Positions 16,162-25,566 of a stretch of 64,000 nt of DNA are shown piece after piece. This DNA is from Bacteroides helcogenes P 36-108. GTDB lineage: Bacteria; Bacteroidota; Bacteroidia; Bacteroidales; Bacteroidaceae. The stretch is from contig NC_014933.1 of assembly GCF_000186225.1 (NCBI RefSeq), forward strand, positions 1,178,001 to 1,242,000. The letters are read 5' to 3'. A program made the position numbers and the translations under genes. The notes under the pieces are model-generated. The model did no database searches. It worked only from the letters and a program-made list of their open reading frames with translations, and was not told where the DNA came from. How positions within the stretch are numbered: the stretch's first letter is position 1; the number at the start of each line of letters is the position of its first letter.

Positions 16162-18009
16162 TTACTTGTTTAGAATCTCGGTGAAGGCGGCAACTAACTC
16201 GGCTACGACAAATGGTTGTCCTTTGACTTCATTGAATTGATACGGCGTGAAGTTGTCGATCTTCATGCGCAGGTATCCGGCAAATTGTCCCAGATTCTGT
16301 TCGGCAACTACTACTTTTTTGTATTTCTTCAGAACGGTTTCTGTGTTTTGAGGTAGCGGGTTGATGTAGCTGAAGTGAGCAAGCGCCACTTTCTTTCCAG
16401 ATTTGTTCATTTCTTCTACTGCCGAATACAAGTGGCCGTAAGTGCCTCCGAAACCGACAACTAACAGGTCGGCGTCATTTGCGCAGCCTTGTACTTCCAC
16501 ATCAGGAACTTCTATCTTGGCGACTTTCTCGGCACGCAAGTGGCACATCAGGTTGTGATTATCGGGATCGGTAGAGATGGCGCCTGTATTGCTGTCTTTT
16601 TCCAGACCACCTAAAATATGGGTATAACCTTCTTGTCCCGGGATGGCCCAATAGCGCACGCCGGTTTTTGGATTACGTTTGTATGGGGTATAATTGTCCT
16701 TCATCTCCGGAGTTACGTACGGAGGGTGAATGGCAGGACATTCATTTAGGTTTGGCAGCTTCCATGCACCTGAACCGTTGGCGACAAAAGCATCGGTCAG
16801 TAATACGACCGGAGTCATGTGTTCCAAAGCTATCTTACAGGCATTGAAGGCTGCATTAAAACAGTTAGTTGGAGAAGTTGCGGCAATAACCGGCATAGGA
16901 CTTTCCCCATTGCGTCCGAAAAGGGCTTGCAATAGGTCGGTCTGTTCCGATTTTGTGGGCAGACCGGTAGAAGGACCACCTCGCTGAACATCAAGAATCA
17001 CTAACGGAAGTTCTGTAATGACAGCCAGATTCATGGCTTCCGACTTCAGGCAGACACCGGGACCGGAAGTGGTGGTGACGGCAAGTGAGCCTGCAAAAGA
17101 AGCACCTACTGCTGTGGCACAACCGGAGATTTCATCTTCGCATTGAACGGTCATTACTCCTAATGATTTGTGTTTGGCAAGTTCGTGCAGTACATCAGTT
17201 GCCGGAGTGATAGGATAGGAACCGAGGAATAGCTTCAGACCGGCTTTTTCGGCAGCGGCTATAAAGCCGTAAGCAGTTGCTTTGTTGCCTGTGATATCCA
17301 TGTAGCGACCGGGAGAGGTAGTCTTGCTTTCAATCTTGTAAGTATTGGCTACAGAAGCATGAGTATTATGTCCATAGTTATATCCTGCATGTATAACTTT
17401 AATGTTGGCTTCTGCTATTTCAGGCTTTTTGGAGAATTTCTCACGGATGAAACTTTCGGCAAGCTTCAGGTCGCGATTGAATAACCAACAAACCAAGCCT
17501 ACTGTGAACATATTACGACATTTCATCATGGATTTATTGTCCATTCCTGTGTCTGAAAGGCAATCTTTTACCATTTGTGAGATGGGAGCGGCAATAACAT
17601 CTTGCTTGATGTCCATTTCTTCAATCGGGTTGTCGGTCTTATAGGCTGCCTTTTCCAAATCTGATTTCTGGAAGGCATCTGTGTCAATGATGATACAAGC
17701 GGTGGACTTGGCAAACTTATACTGTGTTTTCAATGCAGCAGCGTTCATTGCTACCAATACGTCGCATTTGTCGCCCGGAGTATAAACTTTATCTGCACCG
17801 ATGTGCACCTGAAAGCCTGATACACCGGTCAGTGAACCTTGCGGAGCACGAATATCTGCCGGGTAATCGGGGAATGTACTGATGTCATTGCCTACCGTAG
17901 CCGAAACTGTTGAAAAGATGTTGCCGGCGAGTTGCATACCATCACCGGAGTCTCCGGAGAAGCGGACTACCACTTGCTCCAGTTCTTTGACCATCATGTC
18001 ATTTGCCAT
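16162..18009 (-). CDS. korA: 2-oxoacid:ferredoxin oxidoreductase, fused gamma-alpha subunit
   Basis: This 615-residue subunit has an N-terminal gamma domain (VVRFSGDSGDGMQLAGNIFS; about 1-200) fused to the alpha domain from about 235 (KATAYGFIAAAEKAGLKLFL, then GSYPITPATDVLHELAKH). CDEISGCATAVGASFAG and TTSGPGVCLKSEAMNLAV are typical alpha-subunit blocks. It pairs with the beta subunit gene 24 bases downstream. The unit starts behind a TAACTTTG box 66 bases upstream and is divergent from tRNA-Arg. No ferredoxin gene is next to it. Confidence 0.93.
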   Translation of the reverse strand: MANDMMVKELEQVVVRFSGDSGDGMQLAGNIFSTVSATVGNDISTFPDYPADIRAPQGSLTGVSGFQVHIGADKVYTPGDKCDVLVAMNAAALKTQYKFAKSTACIIIDTDAFQKSDLEKAAYKTDNPIEEMDIKQDVIAAPISQMVKDCLSDTGMDNKSMMKCRNMFTVGLVCWLFNRDLKLAESFIREKFSKKPEIAEANIKVIHAGYNYGHNTHASVANTYKIESKTTSPGRYMDITGNKATAYGFIAAAEKAGLKLFLGSYPITPATDVLHELAKHKSLGVMTVQCEDEISGCATAVGASFAGSLAVTTTSGPGVCLKSEAMNLAVITELPLVILDVQRGGPSTGLPTKSEQTDLLQALFGRNGESPMPVIAATSPTNCFNAAFNACKIALEHMTPVVLLTDAFVANGSGAWKLPNLNECPAIHPPYVTPEMKDNYTPYKRNPKTGVRYWAIPGQEGYTHILGGLEKDSNTGAISTDPDNHNLMCHLRAEKVAKIEVPDVEVQGCANDADLLVVGFGGTYGHLYSAVEEMNKSGKKVALAHFSYINPLPQNTETVLKKYKKVVVAEQNLGQFAGYLRMKIDNFTPYQFNEVKGQPFVVAELVAAFTEILNK

Positions 18010-18074
18010 AACTTACGATTTTCTATAGATTAATTTTTAGGGATTGCTATTCACTTACATAGCCACAAATTTCG

Positions 18075-18082
18075 CAAAGTTA
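18075..18082 (-). promoter_or_regulatory. korAB promoter, -7 box
   Basis: TAACTTTG on the minus strand matches TAnnTTTG, 66 bases before the korA ATG. Confidence 0.6.
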
Positions 18083-18125
18083 ATTGGATTAACAAAACTT
18101 TTTTCGGAAAATCGGCAGAATACAT

Positions 18126-18133
18126 TATCTTTG
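18126..18133 (+). promoter_or_regulatory. tRNA-Arg promoter, -7 box
   Basis: TATCTTTG on the plus strand matches TAnnTTTG and lies 85 bases before the tRNA. It is back to back with the korAB promoter. Confidence 0.6.
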
Positions 18134-18217
18134 CATCCACAAATGAATAAGTGTGGCGTTAGAAGGCTTATAGATATTCTACAAATATTCTGCAGAAGCC
18201 TATAATCATGTTTATAA

Positions 18218-18290
18218 GGTCTTGTAGTTCAACGGATAGAATAGAAGTTTCCTAAACTTTAGATCCGGGTTCGATTCCCGGCGAGACTAC
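18218..18290 (+). tRNA. tRNA-Arg (anticodon CCU)
   Basis: The cloverleaf can be drawn. The acceptor GGTCTTG pairs with CGAGACT with G-U ends. The anticodon stem GAAGT/ACTTT encloses TTCCTAA, and the T arm is CCGGG-TTCGATT-CCCGG. The anticodon CCT reads the AGG codon. CCA is not encoded. A bidirectional hairpin follows directly. It lies between korA and secDF. Confidence 0.95.
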
Positions 18291-18292
18291 AT

Positions 18293-18333
18293 AAAAAAAG
18301 AGGGAAGTCCAGTAATTGGGCTTCCCTCTTTCT
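18293..18333. terminator. bidirectional terminator between tRNA-Arg and secDF
   Basis: AAAGAGGGAAG-CC pairs with GG-GCTTCCCTCTTT, with A-rich and T-rich flanks on the two sides. It can end both the tRNA (+) and secDF (-) transcripts. Confidence 0.85.
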
Positions 18334-18353
18334 TTATACTTTAATGATTGTTC

Positions 18354-21300
18354 TTATTTGGTTGTTTCTGCCACAGGCTCGGCTACTTTTTTATTCTTCA
18401 TAAACATGTAGGCGATAGGGGATGCAACGAACAAGGAAGACAGTGTACCAACTACGACACCCAGAATCATAGCGAATGCAAAACTGCGGATAGAATCACC
18501 TCCGAGGATGAAAATGCACAGCAATACAATCAAGGTGCTCAGTGAAGTATTTATGGTACGGGCCAGAGTTGTGTTCAGTGAATCATTGAACAACAAGAAC
18601 TTGTCACGCTTCGGATAAAGGCCGAAGAACTCACGCACACGGTCGAAGATTACCACTTTATCATTGATAGAGTAACCGATAGCTGTCAGGATAGCACCGA
18701 TAAATGTCTGGTCAATTTCCAGTGAAAACGGCATCCAGCCCCAGCAGATGGAGTAAGCACCCAGGATAACGATGGTGTCGCAAGCTAATGCAGAAACAGA
18801 ACCGATACTGTAAGCAATGTTGCGGAAACGAATCAGAATATAGATACCGATAGCAATCAATGCAAGTACAACAGACCAGATTGCAGATACTTTGATGTCG
18901 TCTGCGATGCTCGGACCTACCTTCTGAGAACTGATGATACTGCCACCCGTGTGATTTTCACGGTCAATGAAGGTTTCCAGAGTAATGTTCTGAGTCAGCA
19001 ATGGTTTCAGAGTATCATACAAGTATGCTTCGATTTCAGAGTCAACATTGTTTCCTTCTTCTACAATGCGGTAGTTTGTACTGATACGTACAGTCTTGCC
19101 GTCCGTACCGATGGCGATAACACTTACGTTGGCATCACCGAACTTGCTGGAGATCAATTCACGTACTTGTTCCGGTTCTACTTTGTTTTCAAACTGCACC
19201 TTGAAGTTCCGTCCGCCGGTGAAATCGATGCTCTGACTTAAACCTCGTGTCATAAGGAATCCGAGGCAAACTACGACTGCGATACCTGTAATAGTCATCC
19301 ATAATTTGTTTCTTCCCATGAAGTCGAAGTGTACGTTCGCCATCAGGTTTTTGGAAATCTTGGAGGAGAATGTCAGGTTCAGCAACTTGTCCTTACCCAT
19401 GAAGTGTTCATAGAACAAACGTGTCATGAATACGGCTGTAAAGAATGAAATCAAGATACCGATGATCAACGTAGTTGCAAAACCACGGATAGGACCTGTA
19501 CCGAAGTTGAACAGGATGATACCGGTGATGATAGACGTCAGGTTGGAGTCGAAGATAGCGGAGAAGGCGTTTGCATAACCATCGGACAATGCTTTCTTAA
19601 CTCCCTTGCCCGCACGCAGTTCTTCTTTTGTACGTTCGTAGATCAATACGTTGGCATCCACGGCCATACCTAATGCCAATACCATACCGGCAATACCGGA
19701 CATAGTCAGTGCAGCTTGGAAAGACGAAAGAATACCTAATGTGAAGAATAAGTTCAGTACGAGTGCACCGTTGGCAACCATACCCGGAATGAAACCGTAC
19801 ATGGAGCACATGTACACCATTAACAGAATTAACGCCACGACAAATGACATGATACCGGCATTGATAGAAGCCTGACCCAAAGAAGGACCTACGATATCTT
19901 CCTGTACGATGTGGGCAGGAGCCGGCATCTTACCTGATTTCAATACGTTAGCTAAGTCCTTTGCCTGTTCGGGCGTAAAGTGACCGGTAATTTGTGAGTT
20001 ACCACCGGTGATTTCCTGATTTACATTAGGTGCAGAATAAACATAACCGTCCAACACGATGGCGATGCTTTTTCCGATATTCTGCTTGGTGAGTTGAGCC
20101 CAACGGCGTGCACCGTCCGTATTCATGGACATACTTACAGCAGGCTTACCATAGTGGTCGTATTCATCTTTAGCATTTACCACTACATCTCCTTCCAACG
20201 GAGCCTTTCCGTTACGTTCGGTTGACTTGATGGCATAAAGTTCAAAAGTCTGTGCTTTCGGATCATATTCATAAGGAGAAACACCCCATTTCAGATTTAA
20301 ATCCTTCGGCATTTCGGCTCTGACTTCCGGCATGGAGAGGTATTTGTTGATTTCAGCGGTGTCTTTATAATTTGCATAAGCCACAACCGGGCCTTGTCCG
20401 CTGGGATTTACCTGTAACATAGCCAACAAAGGATGTTCTTTCTTAATCTGTGCAAGGTCGGCTGTTTGCGCTTTGCTTTCGCCCTTCAAGGCGGCGGCAA
20501 GGCTATCGGCGGTACTGGTAGTTTGTGCTACGGCAGGGGTCGTCACTGTAGTGCTGTCTGTAACGGTGCTGTCGGCAGGAGCTTCGTTTGACAGGACGGC
20601 ACGCAATTTAGCATCAGCAGATTGTAGATAGGGAGCGATGTCTTTAGCATTGTATGTTTCCCAGAATTCCAGATTGGCAGATCCTTGTAATAACTTTCTT
20701 ACACGCTCCGGCTCTTTGATACCGGGAAGCTCTACCATGATACGTCCCATTTTGTCTTCCAAACTTTGGATGTTGGGCTGAACCACGCCAAAACGGTCGA
20801 TACGGGTACGGAGTACGTTGTATGAGTTGTCCACAGCAGCTTTAACTTCTTCGCGCAATACTTTTTCAACCTGAGCATCCGTAGATTTCTGATTTACTTT
20901 GTCTTTTAACTGTTGGGTTGCGAACAACTCTGAGAGAGTGGCGCCAGGAGCGAGTTTGTGATATTCTCTGACGAACAAGGTAATGACGTCATCCTGGCTT
21001 GTAGTAGCCTGTTTGGCTGCGTTTGCCAACGCTTGGTTGAATGTTTCGTCTGGTTTGTTGTCCGCCAATGCTTTGATGACATCGGGTACGGAAACTTCAA
21101 GGATGACGTTCATACCGCCCTTCAAGTCCAAACCTAAACTGATTTCCATTTCACGACATTGTTTCAGTGTCCAATTGCCAAAATACACTTTCTCGTTTGA
21201 CAGAGAATCAAGATAGTCCTGTTCCACCTTCACATCGCCTTTTGCGAATTCTTTCGCCTTATTTGTATAGTGGCGAGTCACAAAAGAGAAAGAGAGATAG

Positions 21301-21359
21301 AACACACATACCAATGTAAGCAATATTGCAAAAATCCTTACAAGTCCTTTGTTTTGCAT
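18354..21359 (-). CDS. secDF: protein translocase subunit SecDF (fused)
   Basis: This 1001-residue inner-membrane protein drives late steps of Sec export with the proton motive force. SecD and SecF are joined in one chain, as is usual in Bacteroidetes. The N-terminal helix is followed by the SecD signature LGLDLKGGMNVILEVSVPDV. The large periplasmic P1 region has a Thr/Ala/Ser-rich insert near residues 265-300. Next come the SecD membrane block (GMVLALGMAVDANVLIYER), the SecF start (QSIDFTGGRNFKVQFE) and the SecF membrane block (AILTAIGYSINDKVVIFDRV). A TATATTTG box lies 59 bases upstream, in the short gap after the M3 peptidase gene. Confidence 0.97.
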   Translation of the reverse strand: MQNKGLVRIFAILLTLVCVFYLSFSFVTRHYTNKAKEFAKGDVKVEQDYLDSLSNEKVYFGNWTLKQCREMEISLGLDLKGGMNVILEVSVPDVIKALADNKPDETFNQALANAAKQATTSQDDVITLFVREYHKLAPGATLSELFATQQLKDKVNQKSTDAQVEKVLREEVKAAVDNSYNVLRTRIDRFGVVQPNIQSLEDKMGRIMVELPGIKEPERVRKLLQGSANLEFWETYNAKDIAPYLQSADAKLRAVLSNEAPADSTVTDSTTVTTPAVAQTTSTADSLAAALKGESKAQTADLAQIKKEHPLLAMLQVNPSGQGPVVAYANYKDTAEINKYLSMPEVRAEMPKDLNLKWGVSPYEYDPKAQTFELYAIKSTERNGKAPLEGDVVVNAKDEYDHYGKPAVSMSMNTDGARRWAQLTKQNIGKSIAIVLDGYVYSAPNVNQEITGGNSQITGHFTPEQAKDLANVLKSGKMPAPAHIVQEDIVGPSLGQASINAGIMSFVVALILLMVYMCSMYGFIPGMVANGALVLNLFFTLGILSSFQAALTMSGIAGMVLALGMAVDANVLIYERTKEELRAGKGVKKALSDGYANAFSAIFDSNLTSIITGIILFNFGTGPIRGFATTLIIGILISFFTAVFMTRLFYEHFMGKDKLLNLTFSSKISKNLMANVHFDFMGRNKLWMTITGIAVVVCLGFLMTRGLSQSIDFTGGRNFKVQFENKVEPEQVRELISSKFGDANVSVIAIGTDGKTVRISTNYRIVEEGNNVDSEIEAYLYDTLKPLLTQNITLETFIDRENHTGGSIISSQKVGPSIADDIKVSAIWSVVLALIAIGIYILIRFRNIAYSIGSVSALACDTIVILGAYSICWGWMPFSLEIDQTFIGAILTAIGYSINDKVVIFDRVREFFGLYPKRDKFLLFNDSLNTTLARTINTSLSTLIVLLCIFILGGDSIRSFAFAMILGVVVGTLSSLFVASPIAYMFMKNKKVAEPVAETTK

Positions 21360-21417
21360 GTTACTTTTAGTTTATTATGATTACTTTTTTAATTAATTTC
21401 TGTTGCATACAAGGCTG

Positions 21418-21425
21418 CAAATATA
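21418..21425 (-). promoter_or_regulatory. secDF promoter, -7 box
   Basis: TATATTTG on the minus strand separates secDF from the upstream peptidase operon and implies a leader of about 50 bases. Confidence 0.6.
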
Positions 21426-21443
21426 GCTTTTTTTTCACAAACC

Positions 21444-23528
21444 TTACTTCATACCGCGATTTTTTAACATCGGGTCTAATTGAGGTTCAGCACCTCTGAA
21501 GTTCTTATAGAGGGTCATCGGGTCTTCACTGTCTCCTTTTTCCAAGACATTCCGGCGGAAAAGTTCAGCGGTCTGCTGGTCAAAAATGCCATGTTCTTTG
21601 AAAGCTTCGAAAGCGTCGTTGTCCAAAACATTTGCCCAAAGGTAGCTGTAATAGCCTGCTGCATAGCCTCCAATGATATGATTGAAGTAGGTGGTGCGGT
21701 AGCGGGGAGCTATTTCGGATATCAGTCCGAGTTTGTCCATGGCCTCTTTTTCGTAGGCCACCACATCGAGGTCTTTGGTATCTGTGAGGTTATGCAGATT
21801 CATGTCGAGAATGGCTGCCGCAAGCAGTTCGGTGGTCATGAAACCTTGATTGAAAGTTTTCTGGTTCAGAATTTTTTCAATAAGACTGTCAGGAATGGTT
21901 TCTCCTGTTTTGTAATGCTTGGCATACATCTTCAAGACTTCGGGTTCGGTAGCCCAATGCTCGTTGATTTGGGAAGGTAATTCTACGAAGTCGCGTACTA
22001 CATTTGTTCCGGAAGTGCCTTTATACTGGCACTTGGTCAGCAGGCCGTGCAGTGCATGTCCGAATTCGTGGAACAGTGTTTCCACTTCATCCATTGTGAG
22101 CAAGGAAGGAGTGTCTCCCACGGGCTTTGTGAAGCTGCATACGTTGCATATCAATGGACGGATGTCTCCTTTCTGCTCGCGGTAGTTACTCATCCAAGCG
22201 CCTCCCCGCTTGCCGGCACGCGGGAAGTAATCCACGTAGAAGATGCCGAGCTGCGCACCATCTTTGTCTTTTACTTCGAATACTTCCACATCAGGATGAT
22301 AGACAGGGATGCCTTCCATTTTGGTCAGTGTGATGCCATACAGCTTGCCTGCAACGGCAAATGCGCCTTCGCGTACATTTTCCAGTTTGAAGTAAGGCTT
22401 GATGTCTTCTTCTTCGAGGCTGTATTTTTCTTTGCGCAGTTTTTCCGTATAGTACCACCAGTCCCATGCTTCCAACTTCTCACCTTTGCCTTCTTTGTCC
22501 ATCAATTGCTGGAGTTCGGCTGCTTCGGTTTTGGCTTTGGGCAGAGCGTAGCTCCACAGGTTGTTCAGAAAATTCATGACGGTGGTGGAGTTTTTCGCCA
22601 TGGTATTGTCCAGAACAAAGTTTGAGTAGCAGTCATAGCCTAATAGCTTGGCTTTTTCCAGGCGCAGACTTACGATTTCGGTAATGGCCTTTTTGTTGTC
22701 GTTTGAGTCACCGTTGTTGCCACGGTTGATATATGCTTTGTACATCTTTTCGCGTAGCGGGCGATTGGCTGAATATTGCAGGAAGGGCAGCCGGCTGGCA
22801 TTGTGCAGTGTGAAAAGCCATTTGCCCTCTTGTCCGTCTGCTTTGGCTTCTGCGGCTGCGCTTTGGCGGAACCATTCGGGCAGTCCGGTCAGATCTTCTT
22901 CTTTGTCCACATAGAGCTTGAAGGCATTGTTTTCGTTCAGGATATTATTGCCGAAGGTGATGCCGAGTGTGGAAAGCTGCTTGTTGATTTCACGTAGGCG
23001 AGCTTGTTTGTCAGCGGGGAGATTGGCTCCGGAACGGACAAAATCTTTATATACTTTTTCGAGAAGTCTTTGTTGTTCGGAGGTCAGCTTTAGAGAATTT
23101 TTTTGTTGGTAAACAGCGTCTATTTTCTTGAACAATTCTTGATTCAGTGAGATATTGTCGCTGTGTTCGGACAATACAGGCGCCAGTTTCATGTCAAGAG
23201 CCGACAGTTCGTCTGTGGTTTCGGCCTCCGTCAGATTAAAGAATACACCGCCTACACGATCCAGTATGGGTGAACTGTTGTCGAAAGCAGCGATTACGTT
23301 TTCAAAAGTCGGGGATTCGGTATTTCCGATGATTGCCTGAATGTTGGCATTTTGCTCTTCGATTCCTTTACGGAATGCGGGTTCGTAGTGCTCCGGCTTG
23401 ATTTTGTCAAACGGAGGTACGCCGTTCGGGGTCTGAAACTCGGTAAGGAACGGATTGTTTTCCGTTTGGGTGGCACAGGAGTACATCATACAACTTGCTG
23501 CTAAGATTAGGATACTTTTTTTGAACAT
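21444..23528 (-). CDS. M3-family metallopeptidase lipoprotein (Dcp/OpdA-like)
   Basis: This 694-residue zinc peptidase is of the thimet oligopeptidase family, which trims short peptides. The zinc site is HEFGH at 487-491 (TLFHEFGHALHGLL), with downstream residues typical of the family. The length matches Dcp/oligopeptidase A. The N-terminus is a lipoprotein signal with likely lipid-attached Cys18 (MMYSC), so it acts in the periplasm or on a membrane face, unlike cytoplasmic OpdA. It is the last gene of a four-gene run (two rhomboids, EEP-family protein, M3), with 34 bases separating it from the EEP gene. Confidence 0.93.
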   Translation of the reverse strand: MFKKSILILAASCMMYSCATQTENNPFLTEFQTPNGVPPFDKIKPEHYEPAFRKGIEEQNANIQAIIGNTESPTFENVIAAFDNSSPILDRVGGVFFNLTEAETTDELSALDMKLAPVLSEHSDNISLNQELFKKIDAVYQQKNSLKLTSEQQRLLEKVYKDFVRSGANLPADKQARLREINKQLSTLGITFGNNILNENNAFKLYVDKEEDLTGLPEWFRQSAAAEAKADGQEGKWLFTLHNASRLPFLQYSANRPLREKMYKAYINRGNNGDSNDNKKAITEIVSLRLEKAKLLGYDCYSNFVLDNTMAKNSTTVMNFLNNLWSYALPKAKTEAAELQQLMDKEGKGEKLEAWDWWYYTEKLRKEKYSLEEEDIKPYFKLENVREGAFAVAGKLYGITLTKMEGIPVYHPDVEVFEVKDKDGAQLGIFYVDYFPRAGKRGGAWMSNYREQKGDIRPLICNVCSFTKPVGDTPSLLTMDEVETLFHEFGHALHGLLTKCQYKGTSGTNVVRDFVELPSQINEHWATEPEVLKMYAKHYKTGETIPDSLIEKILNQKTFNQGFMTTELLAAAILDMNLHNLTDTKDLDVVAYEKEAMDKLGLISEIAPRYRTTYFNHIIGGYAAGYYSYLWANVLDNDAFEAFKEHGIFDQQTAELFRRNVLEKGDSEDPMTLYKNFRGAEPQLDPMLKNRGMK

Positions 23529-23562
23529 TGCTTTCTAAGGTATTAGATGTTTAATTGTTGGA

Positions 23563-24663
23563 TTATTTTTTTCTGGCGATGTAGCACCATATCGGGTAAT
23601 GGTCGGACTCTTTTATAGAACGATCTACGGTGCAGTTGTACGCCTTCAGGTTTTTACTTGTCAATATATTGTCTATTCGGAAATAGAACTTATTCTGGTT
23701 GTAGGAAATGCCCAAGCCGCGTCCGGATTGAGTAAAGGCATCATCCATATTTTGGGCAATGGTGCGGTGTGTATATGAAATGGGAGTGTCATTGAAGTCA
23801 CCGCATACTATGATATAGGGGTGTGCCGATGATGCAATCTCGTTGGCAATGGTGTCGGCTTGCGGAGCACGGATGGCGGAAGCCTCTGCCAGTTTGCGTA
23901 TCAGCAGGCGAATGCCGCTTTTCACTTTGTCCTTTTCGGGAGATTTCAACATGTCTTCATATACCACTTTATCGGCTTTTGTCAGTTTGTTCGATTCCAA
24001 ATGATTATTGATAAGCGTGACAGTGTCTTCTCCAATCTTCACCTCATAGATGACAGAGCCGTTATATTCACTTGAATAATTGAGCCTGCGTGCAGAAAGG
24101 ATGGGATATTTGGAATAGCAGGCTATCTGGTTGGTATATCCTTTTCCGCTGCCTACAATGTTGATACGATGATAAGGGTAGTCTCGCAGTTCATGGCTCA
24201 CATCCTTTTGTGAGAGGTGGCGGGAAGATTCTATGGTGACATACTCTTGCAGACAGAGAATGTCGGCTCCGCTTTCTTTCAGGTAGGTCAGGATAGGGTT
24301 CCCGCCGTCTTTCTTGGTGGCTCCGTCAAATCCCATAATGTTGTAGGACAGTAGTTTGAAGCTCTCTTCTGGCAGGTTGTCCGTATGGAAATTGATGGGT
24401 AGATAAGTACGTATCTGAGAGTAGCACAGCAAAAAACCGATTAATGGCAGCAATGCAGATTTGTAGCGCTGTATGATCAGCCAGAAAACGAGAAAGCATC
24501 CGTTTATCATCAGGAAAATAGGGAATGTGAGCCCCAGACACGATTGAACGGGATGTGTCACCGGCTGGATGTGCGGGCTATAAGCGGTGAAAAGCAACAA
24601 GCCTGTAAAGAGGGCGTTGACCGCTAATATCAAAAGAACGACAAAGTTTCCGAAATGCTTCAT
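23563..24663 (-). CDS. membrane-anchored endonuclease/exonuclease/phosphatase (EEP) family protein
   Basis: This 366-residue protein has two to three N-terminal hydrophobic segments (about 8-30, 45-65 and 70-85) and then an EEP domain. Catalytic blocks visible are LLSYNIMGF, DILCLQEYV (Glu ligand), NNHLES, VCGDFNDTP and the terminal SDHYPIW (Asp-His). EEP enzymes cut phosphodiesters in DNA, RNA, lipids or phosphoinositides; the target here is unknown. It starts 12 bases after the rhomboid gene and is followed by the M3 peptidase, so it is probably cotranscribed. Confidence 0.9.
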   Translation of the reverse strand: MKHFGNFVVLLILAVNALFTGLLLFTAYSPHIQPVTHPVQSCLGLTFPIFLMINGCFLVFWLIIQRYKSALLPLIGFLLCYSQIRTYLPINFHTDNLPEESFKLLSYNIMGFDGATKKDGGNPILTYLKESGADILCLQEYVTIESSRHLSQKDVSHELRDYPYHRINIVGSGKGYTNQIACYSKYPILSARRLNYSSEYNGSVIYEVKIGEDTVTLINNHLESNKLTKADKVVYEDMLKSPEKDKVKSGIRLLIRKLAEASAIRAPQADTIANEIASSAHPYIIVCGDFNDTPISYTHRTIAQNMDDAFTQSGRGLGISYNQNKFYFRIDNILTSKNLKAYNCTVDRSIKESDHYPIWCYIARKK

Positions 24664-24675
24664 TTTTCCATTAAT

Positions 24676-25566
24676 TCATCTTTTGCTTGCATCAAACAAG
24701 CTTTTCTTTTCGTCTGTTGTCAGACTTTCGTATCCCGATTTCTTTAATTTATCAAGAATACGGTCTATTTCTTCGGATTGAGTTTTCTTTCGGGCGTTAT
24801 AATCATAATCCTTCTGACGACTGCTTCCGTAATGTACTTTCATTTTCGGCTTGCGGGAAGTGAAACTGAAAAGAGAAGCCGTTGCGTCCAGAATTTTATT
24901 AATCCATGAAGTGAGATCTTTTCCCTTGCCGAGTCCGGCGGCAAACAAAAGTCCGGCGAGTGCACCTCCCAGATGGGCGATATGCCCTCCGGCATTGCTG
25001 GAAGTGATAAACAATAAATCCGTACCGATAACGATCAGCGCAAGATACTTCAGCCTGATAGTTCCGAAAAGAAACAGGCGTATCGGATAGTTGGGCTCAC
25101 GATAGGCTGTAGCGGCTACAACGGCAAGCACGGAAGCGGACGCTCCCAGCATGAAAGAGTCTTCTGTCATGGGACGGAAATATGGAAATACGTTGTAAGC
25201 GGCCATATAAAGCACACCTCCGCAAATGCCTCCCAGAATATATACGCCCCGCAGATGTCTGGACGAGAAGAACTGCAGGAATAATGCGCCGAACCAGTAG
25301 AGCCACAGCATATTGAAAAGTATGTGCATCAGGCCTGCGTGCATGAACATGTATGTCAGCAATGACCACGGTTGGTCGGTGAAGCGGGTGAGTGATGCGG
25401 GAAGCTCCAGCCATTCGAACACGTCACCTAAGCTGCGGTTGAAAAGCTGTAACATGACTTCCGGCAACGTAGTGAGGATAAATGCCCCTACATTGATATA
25501 AATAAGCTGGATGTAAATGTTCCCTTTGCGGAACGTCTCCTTCAGGTCAGTTATAATAGTAGCCAT
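24676..25566 (-). CDS. rhomboid-family intramembrane serine protease
   Basis: This 296-residue protein has a six-helix rhomboid core. The catalytic dyad is Ser143 (GASASVLA) and His198 (GGHIAHLGG); HAGLMHILFNMLWLYWFG supplies the oxyanion His/Asn. A soluble, charged C-terminal tail of about 75 residues follows and carries a short KKSGYESLTTDEKKSLFDAS motif seen in Bacteroidetes rhomboids. Its start overlaps the end of the upstream rhomboid gene by 20 bases, so the two are probably translationally coupled. Substrates are unknown. Confidence 0.93.
   Translation of the reverse strand: MATIITDLKETFRKGNIYIQLIYINVGAFILTTLPEVMLQLFNRSLGDVFEWLELPASLTRFTDQPWSLLTYMFMHAGLMHILFNMLWLYWFGALFLQFFSSRHLRGVYILGGICGGVLYMAAYNVFPYFRPMTEDSFMLGASASVLAVVAATAYREPNYPIRLFLFGTIRLKYLALIVIGTDLLFITSSNAGGHIAHLGGALAGLLFAAGLGKGKDLTSWINKILDATASLFSFTSRKPKMKVHYGSSRQKDYDYNARKKTQSEEIDRILDKLKKSGYESLTTDEKKSLFDASKR

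Noticed and set aside
18010-18353. Integration site at tRNA-Arg
   Set aside because: No integrase, no repeat of the tRNA 3' end and no foreign genes are near.
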